From positions 1 to 40,459 of IMG/VR virus record IMGVR_UViG_3300032083_002722: a stretch of 40,459 nucleotides of DNA. The stretch is one strand, 5' to 3'. Shown here piece after piece: positions 15,100-21,158 of this stretch. The DNA comes from a virus. The position numbers and the translations under genes are program-made. The number at the start of each line of letters is the position of its first letter. Within the stretch, counting starts at the first letter, position 1. The notes under the pieces are model-generated. The model did no database searches. It was not told where the DNA came from and saw only the letters and a program-made list of their open reading frames with translations.

Positions 15100-15318
15100 T
15101 CAGCTCTCATACTTTGGGTGAGCTTCAATGCGCTGTAGCTCTGCACTATCTGGCAAAGCTTCAAGGTGTGCGTCAGTGCCATAATAGTCACGTTCTAACT
15201 CACGTTCACGCAGTGCGTCCCATACAGGCTCATAACTGTGTAAGTTTTGTTGCACCTCGGGAAGGTTATGATCCCAACCTTCTATGATGTTGTTGATCAG
15301 TTCGCTTATGCTTTTCAT
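15100..15318 (-). CDS. Hypothetical acidic protein, 72 aa
   Basis: MKSISELINNIIEGWDHNLP opens a 72-residue soluble, acidic, helical protein with several aromatic residues (YEPVWDALRERELERDYYG). AAGGGATG lies upstream and the ATG overlaps the previous stop (TAATG). It belongs to a tightly coupled unit of small genes. No family recognised. Confidence 0.55.
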   Translation of the reverse strand: MKSISELINNIIEGWDHNLPEVQQNLHSYEPVWDALRERELERDYYGTDAHLEALPDSAELQRIEAHPKYES

Positions 15319-15494
15319 TAGTTCATCCCTTCGTGGTAGTTAATTTTTATCGTAAAAGAAGAATGTGGGGAATCTTCGTTTAATGCCTCCATTTTTCTAA
15401 TTGTTTTTTCAGCGTCCCAATGCACTTGAAAAATTCTACCTGTTTCTACCTCTACTATGCAGAAGATATCAGGTTCGCTAGGGTTATCTTTCAT
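15318..15494 (-). CDS. Hypothetical small protein, 58 aa
   Basis: The 58-codon ORF begins MKDNPSEPDIFCIVEVETGR and ends KINYHEGMN. It has the alternating pattern of a small beta-rich domain: FCIVEVETGRIFQVHWDAEK, then a helix TIRKMEALNE, then a strand SFTIKINY. An AAGGA site precedes the ATG and its TAA overlaps the next ATG (TAATG). It heads the four-gene unit running to 14926. Function unknown. Confidence 0.55.
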   Translation of the reverse strand: MKDNPSEPDIFCIVEVETGRIFQVHWDAEKTIRKMEALNEDSPHSSFTIKINYHEGMN

Positions 15495-15597
15495 TATATA
15501 GTCCTTTACTACTAATTAATTTGTGCCACCACACTACTATATATGCCTTTGTACGGACAACACTCGTAGATAAAAAAAGAGAAAAAAAGAACCGACC

Positions 15598-15656
15598 GTC
15601 ATCAAATATCTTCTATATATGTCTATATATATAGACAGGTCGTGTCATCAAATATC
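15598..15656. promoter_or_regulatory. 18-bp palindrome flanked by 13-bp direct repeats
   Basis: A perfect palindrome TGTCTATATATATAGACA occupies 15620-15637. Exact 13-bp copies of GTCATCAAATATC flank it at 15598-15610 and 15644-15656. A 15-bp inverted copy of the adjacent TCAAATATCTTCTAT (15602-15616) occurs inside the nuclease gene at 16448-16462. The symmetry suggests an operator or replication-protein site. It lies in the 257-bp gap between two minus-strand units. Confidence 0.5.
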
Positions 15657-15666
15657 CTCAAGGGAG

Positions 15667-15680
15667 AGTCGTCGTAATCT
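15667..15680 (+). repeat. 14-bp repeat AGTCGTCGTAATCT, copy 1
   Basis: An exact second copy lies at 16427-16440, 760 bp away. The 7-mer GTAATCT also occurs at several other non-coding places (about 14885, 14904, 15694 and 18346). Copy 1 is followed by CCAGAT-N6-ATCTGG, a 6-bp hairpin. Confidence 0.5.
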
Positions 15681-15704
15681 GTCGCCAGATATCGTAATCT
15701 GGTA

Positions 15705-15734
15705 CAAAAAAAGGGACGCAGTAAATGCGTCCCT
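15705..15734 (-). terminator. Rho-independent terminator after the 15752 gene
   Basis: A 9-bp perfect stem AGGGACGCA / TGCGTCCCT with a 5-nt loop is followed on the minus strand by seven or more T. It is 17 nt past the stop codon of the 15752 gene. Confidence 0.88.
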
Positions 15735-15751
15735 CAAAGTTGTTCTGGATA

Positions 15752-16186
15752 TTAAGCTTTAACGACAAGCTTAATAAATGGTTTCATCCAGGTCTTGCTT
15801 GACGGTGTATACCCACCATGCATGAGGGCGTGAATACAATTAGGTTTAGTTGACGAATGACCTAGTTTTTTCGCTTTAGTAAGGACAGCTCGTAGTGAGC
15901 GGTCAACTTTGCCAGCACCGACGGGAACACCATGCAATGCCCAGTTTTGGATCGTGGCACGAACGCCCTCGCCTTTGCCACCATAACCAAAAGGAACTGG
16001 CTCAGGGTTTTTTAAGTCTACATTGTCTAACGCCTCAATATAAACATTGCCCATGTTACCTCCAGCGTGTTGATTAACAAACGCATGAATCTCAGAGTAT
16101 GAAAGTTCGCGGTCAGTAACGACTAACTCAACAGATTTAGCTTTAGCTTTGGATTTTGGGGCGGATTTTTTATTTGCTTTTAACAT
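15752..16186 (-). CDS. Unknown protein, paralog of the 14255 gene
   Basis: 144 residues: a lysine-rich N-terminus (MLKANKKSAPKSKAKAKSVE), then a domain shared with the 14255 product. Conserved positions include AFVNQHAGG, VPFGYGGKGEGVR, KAKKLGHSS, NCIHALMHGGYTPSSKTW and a terminal FIKLVVKA. The pattern of a conserved Cys, two His and several Gly and Trp could suggest a nucleic-acid or metal-binding domain, but none is recognised. GAAAGGAC precedes the ATG, the gene has its own leader, and it ends in a strong terminator, so it behaves as an independent cassette. Confidence 0.6.
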   Translation of the reverse strand: MLKANKKSAPKSKAKAKSVELVVTDRELSYSEIHAFVNQHAGGNMGNVYIEALDNVDLKNPEPVPFGYGGKGEGVRATIQNWALHGVPVGAGKVDRSLRAVLTKAKKLGHSSTKPNCIHALMHGGYTPSSKTWMKPFIKLVVKA

Positions 16187-16371
16187 TGTAAAGTCCTTTC
16201 TACGACTTAGTGCAGAGCCATTGTAGCTGTGCTATAACTCTTCTAACATAACTATAGTTTACTGACAAGTCTTTTATGCTCTTTTATTATCTTTTATTAT
16301 CCTTCGCCCGAGGCCTCTTTCATCATCAAAAATCATCACGAATCGTCTCATCAAGACCGAGGATAGAGGAT

Positions 16372-16428
16372 GATTGACGATGAACGACAGACTGATGACG
16401 ATTGACGAGGATTGACGATGAAGGACAG
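16372..16428 (+). repeat. Iteron-like repeats of GATTGACGA
   Basis: Three exact copies of GATTGACGA lie at 16372-16380, 16400-16408 and 16410-16418. The first and third extend to 19-bp units (GATTGACGATGAACGACAG and the same with one change). They lie in the 253-bp gap upstream of the 15752 gene, downstream of the nuclease gene. They could be iterons or repressor sites. Confidence 0.55.
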
Positions 16429-16439
16429 TCGTCGTAATC

Positions 16440-16853
16440 TCAAGATGATAGAAGATATTTGAGGAGAGCTTCGTAATCGCATTTTATCGGGGAACTCCAA
16501 TCAGGTATCAAATCTCCTTTCTCCTCGGTTTCCGCTCCTAGCTCAATCGCCCTAGAACCATGAAATAAATTGACAGTCCCTGACGAAGGCTGCTCAACCA
16601 AGTTCCAAACTCGCCCTAATTCGGTAGCATATCTTATTTGCCAAGCGATCTGGTGGGGTCGTAATTGTATTTTCTTTAACGACTTTAACCTGTGGACTTT
16701 CAATTCTATCCAAAAACTCTTGCCGTCTACAATGCCGTGTAAGTCAGGAACACCAGGACTTGCCCATGATTCTAATCGTGTCCAAAACACGCCCAAGTCT
16801 TTAGTTCCATCACGCAATTTATGCCACATTCGTGACTCAGGCTTAATGCTCAA
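16440..16853 (-). CDS. PD-(D/E)XK-type nuclease, VRR-NUC/resolvase-like
   Basis: Over 137 residues the core motif is RLESWASPGVPDLHGIVDGK followed by SFWIELKVHRLKSLKKIQLR. The Asp of PGVPD and the E-x-K of IELKV form the predicted metal site, and RPHQIAWQIRYATELG is the helix that usually follows. Such nucleases include Holliday junction resolvases and VRR-NUC proteins involved in phage DNA processing. The start is TTG, with the end of the previous gene overlapping by 11 nt; an ATG eight codons in is possible. Confidence 0.7.
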   Translation of the reverse strand: MSIKPESRMWHKLRDGTKDLGVFWTRLESWASPGVPDLHGIVDGKSFWIELKVHRLKSLKKIQLRPHQIAWQIRYATELGRVWNLVEQPSSGTVNLFHGSRAIELGAETEEKGDLIPDWSSPIKCDYEALLKYLLSS

Positions 16854-17019
16854 TGCTATACTTCATTACATACTTTGTGTACGACTTTAACACATGAGCA
16901 ATCACTTGATTGTTGTTGGGTTTAAATCCCCACTCTTTTTCTAAGTTCATAACCACTATATCCATAGCGTCTTTGGTATCAGGCGTTAGCCAAATACCAT
17001 GTTTCTTTCTATCTGCCAT
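16843..17019 (-). CDS. Small ribbon-helix-helix-like protein, 58 aa
   Basis: MADRKKHGIWLTPDTKDAMD begins a 58-residue protein with a short beta strand (HGIWLTP), a helix (TKDAMDIVVMNLEKEWG) and a second helix (NNNQVIAHVLKSYTKYV). That is the ribbon-helix-helix pattern of small DNA-binding regulators. GGAGG sits upstream, provided by the end of the preceding gene. It overlaps the nuclease gene start. It is a candidate regulator of the palindromes and repeats nearby; that link is inference. Confidence 0.5.
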   Translation of the reverse strand: MADRKKHGIWLTPDTKDAMDIVVMNLEKEWGFKPNNNQVIAHVLKSYTKYVMKYSIEH

Positions 17020-17020
17020 A

Positions 17021-17257
17021 TTAAAATCCAGCCTCCTTTATAAAGTTAATACGTTTATCATAATCTTGTTTAGCATTATCATAGCTATTGTATGCTTTGA
17101 TATTGCCCTGTGTCCTGTACTTTTTCGGTCCAAGTAACCCATCTTCGCGGTACACAATATATGCCTCGCCCATTGAGGAGATATCTGCAAAATGCAACAC
17201 TGTACGAGATTTACCTTTGTTGAAATAGCGCACGTTAGGGAGCGGTTTATCTACCAT
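17021..17257 (-). CDS. Hypothetical protein, 78 aa
   Basis: 78 residues with a mixed alpha/beta pattern (MVDKPLPNVRYFNKGKSRTV, EAYIVYREDGLLGPKKYRTQ). No domain is recognised. It has its own promoter cassette (17292-17321) and an AAAGGATT ribosome site; downstream its last codons supply the GGAGG for the small ribbon-helix-helix-like gene. Confidence 0.55.
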   Translation of the reverse strand: MVDKPLPNVRYFNKGKSRTVLHFADISSMGEAYIVYREDGLLGPKKYRTQGNIKAYNSYDNAKQDYDKRINFIKEAGF

Positions 17258-17291
17258 TATTAATCCTTTCTACGATTTAATACATACTTAC

Positions 17292-17321
17292 AGTATACCT
17301 TTAGATTATTTAATTGACCAA
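17292..17321 (-). promoter_or_regulatory. Promoter cassette TTGGTC-N18-TATACT
   Basis: The minus strand reads TTGGTC (17321-17316) and TATACT (17297-17292), 18 bp apart, starting directly after the stop codon of the 17325 gene. The whole block from CAAGACAA(G/A)TAAAGATTGG to the ATG of the next gene is almost identical to that at 17740-17769. It drives the 17021 gene. Confidence 0.7.
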
Positions 17322-17324
17322 TCT

Positions 17325-17705
17325 TTACTTGTCTTGCACACGGAATACACTACCGATTGGAACACCATACACTACAGGAGAAGATTCTAATGTTCCCTTC
17401 ATTTCTTTTATAGCAGAAACAATTTGTGCGAGAAGACGTTCGTCTTTAGATCTGCTGTGGGGAATGATTTCAAACCAACTAATAAAATCATTGTTGTTGT
17501 CTTCTAAGTTGTATAAAAATGCGTGTACATAACGATGAGGGGGGAAGTCCTTCATTTCTTTACTACGCACAGTTTTTTCAGTAATAACTAAACGTTGCGT
17601 GTCCTCCCATTTTTCTGTGTACGTCTTGATGTCATCACCAAAATAACTGATAAAGTTGTATGGGTCATTTAAGTGTGTGATTTGACTTACTAACTTATTA
17701 AACAT
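17325..17705 (-). CDS. Hypothetical protein, 126 aa
   Basis: MFNKLVSQITHLNDPYNFIS starts a 126-residue soluble protein with aromatic-rich segments (HAFLYNLEDNNNDFISWFEI) and a C-terminus PVVYGVPIGSVFRVQDK. No domain recognised. It is flanked on both sides by near-identical promoter cassettes, so it is an independent gene unit. Confidence 0.55.
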   Translation of the reverse strand: MFNKLVSQITHLNDPYNFISYFGDDIKTYTEKWEDTQRLVITEKTVRSKEMKDFPPHRYVHAFLYNLEDNNNDFISWFEIIPHSRSKDERLLAQIVSAIKEMKGTLESSPVVYGVPIGSVFRVQDK

Positions 17706-17739
17706 TACTAATCCTTTCTACGATTATGTATGTACTTAT

Positions 17740-17769
17740 AGTATAGTTTTAGATAATTAAATTGACCAA
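17740..17769 (-). promoter_or_regulatory. Promoter cassette TTGGTC-N18-TATACT, second copy
   Basis: TTGGTC (17769-17764) and TATACT (17745-17740) are 18 bp apart and begin immediately after the terS stop codon. It drives the 17325 gene. The terminal codons of both upstream genes (QDK, then stop) are part of the shared block. Confidence 0.7.
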
Positions 17770-17772
17770 TCT

Positions 17773-18324
17773 TTATTTGTCTTGTTTTGTCACATCTACT
17801 GCTGTGCTTTCTATTAAAACTGCATCTGTATTATTTACCTGCAAAGCAGGGAACTCTTTTTGCAGCCGTTCTATTTCTTTCATAACCTGCTCTTTATCCA
17901 TTTGATCTATATTACCATGCATAATTTCTTTACGATCTATATATAGTCCTGCGGCTTGGCCTCTAGATTTTTCAGCAGCAACGGCAGCAGCAAAGTTTCC
18001 TGCAGAAATTGATGCGTCTCGTATCTCACCTAGTTTTTTAACGTGGCTTTCAAAACTTACCTCAAACTTTTTAGAGAGCTCTTGCTTTAACTCACGGATT
18101 CTTTGTACGACGTGGGGGTATCGTTGCCCATTGAGTAATTGCGAAGCGATAGCGTGGGCGGATTTTACAGAATATCCTGCTCTTACTGCGGCTTCTGTCT
18201 GGCTAATGTCTTCACAAACATAAATTCTACAAAACTCCTCTTGTTTTGGTGTGATTCCTTTTTCTGAACGAGGATTTGCGACGACTTCAATTGTTGGTTT
18301 GTGAGTTGCTTTTGCGAGAGCCAT
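17773..18324 (-). CDS. terS: Terminase small subunit
   Basis: The 183-residue protein has the typical TerS signature: ITPKQEEFCRIYVCEDISQT, then EAAVRAGYSVKSAHAIASQL (a helix-turn-helix DNA-binding segment, about 41-60) and LNGQRYPHVVQRIRELKQEL. The C-terminal part is helical, for oligomerisation (RGQAAGLYIDRKEIMHGN, VMKEIERLQKEFPALQ). It recognises the packaging site and recruits TerL, which is encoded separately about 3.7 kb downstream. The gene lies downstream of the inverted-arm element at 18360-18574. Confidence 0.85.
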   Translation of the reverse strand: MALAKATHKPTIEVVANPRSEKGITPKQEEFCRIYVCEDISQTEAAVRAGYSVKSAHAIASQLLNGQRYPHVVQRIRELKQELSKKFEVSFESHVKKLGEIRDASISAGNFAAAVAAEKSRGQAAGLYIDRKEIMHGNIDQMDKEQVMKEIERLQKEFPALQVNNTDAVLIESTAVDVTKQDK

Positions 18325-18359
18325 TAAATATCTTTCTGCATTTATCGTAATCTGATGAT

Positions 18360-18574
18360 ACTTTGTATAATAGGGTAGAATTCGCTAAAGTGTAAATTCT
18401 TTTTTATCGTTTTAAATGTCGCGCGTACTGAGAAAGTGAGTCAGAGATAGTCCTTTTTGTATTAACTCTACCTCGTAACCTATTGTAGATAGGTGGATAC
18501 TGAGATATCTGATATTATGAAATCATAAAAACGAATTTCATTGATCCTGAACATCTACTCCTATTATACAAAGT
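18360..18574. promoter_or_regulatory. Inverted-arm element A upstream of terS
   Basis: Perfect 15-bp arms, ACTTTGTATAATAGG at 18360-18374 and its complement at 18560-18574, bound a 185-bp core. Each arm contains a TATAAT facing inwards. The core holds GAGATATCTGATAT (18502-18515) and TAAAAACGAATTTCA (18526-18540), both shared with element B at 35591-35742. On the minus strand the right-hand TATAAT would serve terS as a promoter with a ~220-nt leader. It lies in the 423-bp non-coding stretch 18325-18747, which also holds the terminator at 18661-18708. Confidence 0.6.
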
Positions 18575-18660
18575 GAAAGGTTTTAGAGCCTCTGATAAAG
18601 GTCAAAGTATAAATTGTGCTGTGTTATGTGGTATATATTGTGACCCCTCGGAGAGTGGTT

Positions 18661-18708
18661 AAAAAAACGCCCTGCTATAATCATTTGGGAATACAATTAT
18701 GGCAGGGC
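18661..18708 (-). terminator. Strong rho-independent terminator after the 18748 gene
   Basis: A 13-bp stem (GCCCTGCTATAAT, 18669-18681, with 18696-18708), one pair being a wobble, and a 14-nt loop are followed on the minus strand by seven T. It lies 39 nt past the stop codon of the 18748 gene and insulates the terS unit from upstream transcription. Confidence 0.9.
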
Positions 18709-18747
18709 AGTAATGAGTTAACCAAGGACAGGCGATTATTTTATATA

Positions 18748-18996
18748 TCACCTATTTAAATATAGCAGATTTTTGACGGATTGCCACAAGTTTCCTAAGA
18801 AATAATCTTTTTCTTTTATTGGAATCTTCTTTATTTGGGCTTCGGGTCGTGTAGACAAAATATACTCTATTTGTAATCTTGTCAGGCCATACTGCTTAAC
18901 CAACTCATTAAGGGCTTTTTTATGAGTATTGTTCTGCACTAAAGAATCATAATGAACAGCAAACTTTTTACAGAAATCACTTGTATAACGCATCAT
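18748..18996 (-). CDS. Hypothetical small basic protein, 82 aa
   Basis: 82 residues, helical and basic, with MMRYTSDFCKKFAVHYDSLV and LVKQYGLTRLQIEYILSTRP. The segment LNELVKQYGLTRLQIEYIL resembles a helix-turn-helix, so a DNA-binding role is possible. Its start overlaps the end of the next gene upstream. It is the last gene before the strong terminator. Confidence 0.5.
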   Translation of the reverse strand: MMRYTSDFCKKFAVHYDSLVQNNTHKKALNELVKQYGLTRLQIEYILSTRPEAQIKKIPIKEKDYFLGNLWQSVKNLLYLNR

Positions 18997-19249
18997 TTTC
19001 AGTATTCACTTTTTTAACTCTTTTGGCTAATTCATCATTAGCAGTTTGTTTCTGGGTCAACATCACAATCAGCTTATTATATGCTTCATCATTTCTAAAA
19101 CAAATAGTGCTACATAAAAAAGATAATGCCCCAATCTCATGATCGGGGCTCCAAAGGTCGCCTACACGACCAGTGATTGTACTTTCTTCTTCACACAGCT
19201 TTAAATATCTAGCCACGTTGTTTCTAACCATACTATATGTTCTAGGCAT
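18977..19249 (-). CDS. Hypothetical protein, 90 aa
   Basis: The start is placed at MPRTYSMVRNNVARYLKLCE because GGAAGG lies 6 nt upstream and the ATG overlaps the previous stop codon. The 90-residue product is mostly helical with a C-terminal coiled section (QKQTANDELAKRVKKVNTEN) and three cysteines. No family recognised. Confidence 0.5.
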   Translation of the reverse strand: MPRTYSMVRNNVARYLKLCEEESTITGRVGDLWSPDHEIGALSFLCSTICFRNDEAYNKLIVMLTQKQTANDELAKRVKKVNTENDALYK

Positions 19250-19781
19250 CAACACCTTCCTCACCAATTTTACGACTTAATGCAGAGCCATTGAGTCGTA
19301 AACGCACATCATACCCACAGTAATCTTCTTCACTAAGGCAAGCTATCGCAATACCATCTTTTACATATTGGCCTGGATAATCTTCACTAACAAACTCTTT
19401 GAACCTATCGGACGAAGGATCTCTCATCTCATATACTTTACCTTTATAAAAATCACGCAACCACTCTTCTTCAGTTTTGTTAGACCAATTAGTATGTAGA
19501 CCAATATGGCGGTAAACATCAATCAACCTTATATAACGAGGGTCACCTTGTTTTGTGTATAAAAAAGCTCCATATTGGTTTTCATAAAAAGCAATACGAT
19601 TGTGATACTGTTTATAATTTTTAGCAGTGATCTTGCCGAAGCCTACAGCATTTCCAGCGAAAATAAGGGTATTGGTCAATCCAGTAAGATACTTACCCAT
19701 CTTACCTTTTTTATTAGTGCGTTCTTCTACGCAATATATGTCGCAGTTATGGACTGCACTGTAATCATAACGTAATGGCAT
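19242..19781 (-). CDS. Hypothetical protein, 179 aa
   Basis: MPLRYDYSAVHNCDIYCVEE starts a 179-residue protein with strand-helix alternation, GKYLTGLTNTLIFAGNAVGF, a tyrosine-rich middle and a C-terminus GYDVRLRLNGSALSRKIGE. No domain recognised. It heads a three-gene overlapping unit (19781 to 18748) with its own promoter at 19814-19842. A 23-nt stretch encoding its end matches the leader of the 15752 gene with one mismatch. Confidence 0.5.
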   Translation of the reverse strand: MPLRYDYSAVHNCDIYCVEERTNKKGKMGKYLTGLTNTLIFAGNAVGFGKITAKNYKQYHNRIAFYENQYGAFLYTKQGDPRYIRLIDVYRHIGLHTNWSNKTEEEWLRDFYKGKVYEMRDPSSDRFKEFVSEDYPGQYVKDGIAIACLSEEDYCGYDVRLRLNGSALSRKIGEEGVDA

Positions 19782-19813
19782 TTTTATCCCTTTCTGTGGA
19801 TTTAATATACTTT

Positions 19814-19842
19814 ATTTTAACCTAAAATATTAGTATTGATAA
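19814..19842 (-). promoter_or_regulatory. Promoter TTATCA-N17-TAAAAT
   Basis: On the minus strand TTATCA (19842-19837) and TAAAAT (19819-19814) are 17 bp apart. It follows the stop of the 19864 gene within a TGAACAAATAAGA-type block that is also seen after the 30628 gene stop. It drives the 19242 gene, whose leader ends in ACAGAAAGGGAT. Confidence 0.6.
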
Positions 19843-19863
19843 GCCTTTTTTTATCTTATTTGT

Positions 19864-20085
19864 TCAGGGTAATTTTTCTAACTCTGATGTGAGAGCGACT
19901 AATACATCTTCTGATTTTTTAAGATCGTGCCACTGTTTATCTACTTTATACATTATCGGCATAAAAGTATGTGGGTCACTTACTACTTTTTCAAGCATTT
20001 TTTCAACTAATGCTTTAACTTCATCTAAACATTCATGATAACCTTGGTCTTTTAACTCTGAATGATACTCTTCGTCTATAGACAT
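19864..20085 (-). CDS. Hypothetical small acidic protein, 73 aa
   Basis: The start MSIDEEYHSELKDQGYHECL overlaps the upstream stop (TAATG), so it is preferred over a longer frame. 73 residues, helical and acidic, with a C-terminal coiled segment (KSEDVLVALTSELEKLP). No family recognised. Confidence 0.5.
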   Translation of the reverse strand: MSIDEEYHSELKDQGYHECLDEVKALVEKMLEKVVSDPHTFMPIMYKVDKQWHDLKKSEDVLVALTSELEKLP

Positions 20086-20348
20086 TACACATACTCCATA
20101 TCTGTACAAAATTCCATTAAACTGGCAGGTGCAATCCAACCTGTCTCGAGTAAAGATTTCAATTTAGCTACAATCAATCGTTCTTTGAGTTCTGCTTGTT
20201 TCAAAGAAATTTCCCCATCTTCATGAAGGTTTTCTGGTGATAAGGCGTTTTCAATAGTTTCAAAAAACCTATCAGCATCAGTTTGGTTTTTGGGGTTCAA
20301 CAACAAAAGATTTTGTTGTTTACCTGTTTTCTCACAAAAAGCATACAT
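20085..20348 (-). CDS. Hypothetical protein, 87 aa
   Basis: MYAFCEKTGKQQNLLLLNPK begins an 87-residue helical protein (LKQAELKERLIVAKLKSLLE) ending FCTDMEYV. Its stop overlaps the next ATG (TAATG). It belongs to the same small-gene string running from the 20547 gene. Function unknown. Confidence 0.5.
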   Translation of the reverse strand: MYAFCEKTGKQQNLLLLNPKNQTDADRFFETIENALSPENLHEDGEISLKQAELKERLIVAKLKSLLETGWIAPASLMEFCTDMEYV

Positions 20349-20350
20349 TA

Positions 20351-20545
20351 TTAAACTCCGTTCTTATTAGGAAACTCTGCACAAAAAGCATAAACCCCGA
20401 AAAACTCGGGGTTTTGCTCAACTTCTTTATAAATATTTTCTGCCACTACTTCGCACTCTTGTAATTGAGCAGATTCTGTAAGTATATGTACATCGTTCTG
20501 CCCAGAAAAAGTCAAAGTAACTAGAATCACTTTCCATACAATCAT
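20351..20545 (-). CDS. Small protein with hydrophobic N-terminus, 64 aa
   Basis: The ATG of MIVWKVILVTLTFSGQNDVH follows the overlapping stop of the DUF6876-like gene (TGATATG). The first 15 residues are hydrophobic and could be a signal peptide or a strand. Two cysteines are present (QECEVVAENIYKEV and YAFCAEFPN). A GTG start four codons upstream is an alternative. Function unknown. Confidence 0.45.
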   Translation of the reverse strand: MIVWKVILVTLTFSGQNDVHILTESAQLQECEVVAENIYKEVEQNPEFFGVYAFCAEFPNKNGV

Positions 20546-20546
20546 A

Positions 20547-20981
20547 TCAACGCTCACTAGGAAGCATTAATGTATGAGTGCCATTGTAATTAGATTCAAA
20601 GAAAAACTTCCAAGTACCCTCGTAAGCATCGGTATAAGATATTTCTGACTTCCATAATTCAGTACCATTACCATCTCCTGCGGTAATTACTGCGGTAGAG
20701 TCTGGGTTAACTACAAGTTTTATAGACATAAAAGGTTGCTCTGGTTGGAGTAAAAGTAACTCACTAAACACTTTATCAGTAAACCAATACGCTCCACGAC
20801 CACCCATATATTCTATGAAGTAATGGACTCCATCAGTGTACAGGGCGTAATTGCTGATTATTGGGTGAGGTTTATAAAAAGTAGATGTGCCACAAAAATG
20901 ACCTAACCCCTCTTTAAAACTTTCTGAACATTTCTTTTTTAAAGCCTGATTATTGTGGCTTTTTCCGTTACCTGTCATCAT
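20547..20981 (-). CDS. DUF6876-type protein
   Basis: The 144-residue protein fits the DUF6876 pattern: an early GLGHFCGTSTFYKPHPI, then YTDGVHYFIEYMGGRGAYWF (the -YTDGV...G-AYW- core), TDKVFSELLLLQPEQPFMSI, a DGNGTELWKSEISYTDAYEG stretch and an HTLMLPSER ending. This family is found in phages and plasmids and has no known biochemical function. Its promoter lies at 21123-21151 and its leader carries a long imperfect hairpin. Confidence 0.75.
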   Translation of the reverse strand: MMTGNGKSHNNQALKKKCSESFKEGLGHFCGTSTFYKPHPIISNYALYTDGVHYFIEYMGGRGAYWFTDKVFSELLLLQPEQPFMSIKLVVNPDSTAVITAGDGNGTELWKSEISYTDAYEGTWKFFFESNYNGTHTLMLPSER

Positions 20982-21018
20982 TGTAATACTCCTTTCTGCG
21001 AGTATAAAGTTATAAGGT

Positions 21019-21087
21019 GGGATACAGAAAGGTAAAGGACTCTAATAATAAAGGGGTACTTCTATTATTAAAGACAATCTGCATCCC
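21019..21087. repeat. Nested inverted repeats in the leader of the DUF6876 gene
   Basis: GGGATACAGA (21019-21028) pairs with TCTGCATCCC (21078-21087) with one mismatch. Inside, TAATAATA (21043-21050) pairs with TATTATTA (21063-21070). Together they would form a ~70-nt hairpin between the promoter at 21123-21151 and the gene start at 20981, possibly stabilising or regulating the leader. Confidence 0.45.
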
Positions 21088-21122
21088 GTGTAATTAGACG
21101 CTGTCAAACTAACTACTATTAA

Positions 21123-21151
21123 TTTATACCTTAAGATTTTATAATTGATAA
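21123..21151 (-). promoter_or_regulatory. Promoter TTATCA-N17-TATAAA
   Basis: TTATCA (21151-21146) and TATAAA (21128-21123) are 17 bp apart on the minus strand. It begins 8 nt after the stop of the zinc-ribbon gene, and the ACTTATCAAT core matches those at 19837 and 30601. Confidence 0.65.
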
Positions 21152-21158
21152 GTTTTAT

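Noticed and set aside
14669-16440. CRISPR-like array from the repeated motifs
   Set aside because: The repeats are 7-19 bp, irregularly spaced and without uniform spacers, so they fit iterons or operators, not CRISPR.
18590-18660. Possible tRNA or small RNA near the terminator
   Set aside because: No acceptor stem, T-loop GTTC or anticodon arrangement could be fitted; the only clear fold is the adjacent terminator.
18325-18747. attP site or integration module in the non-coding region
   Set aside because: No integrase or excisionase gene is found in the window; inverted arms are better explained as promoter or leader elements.
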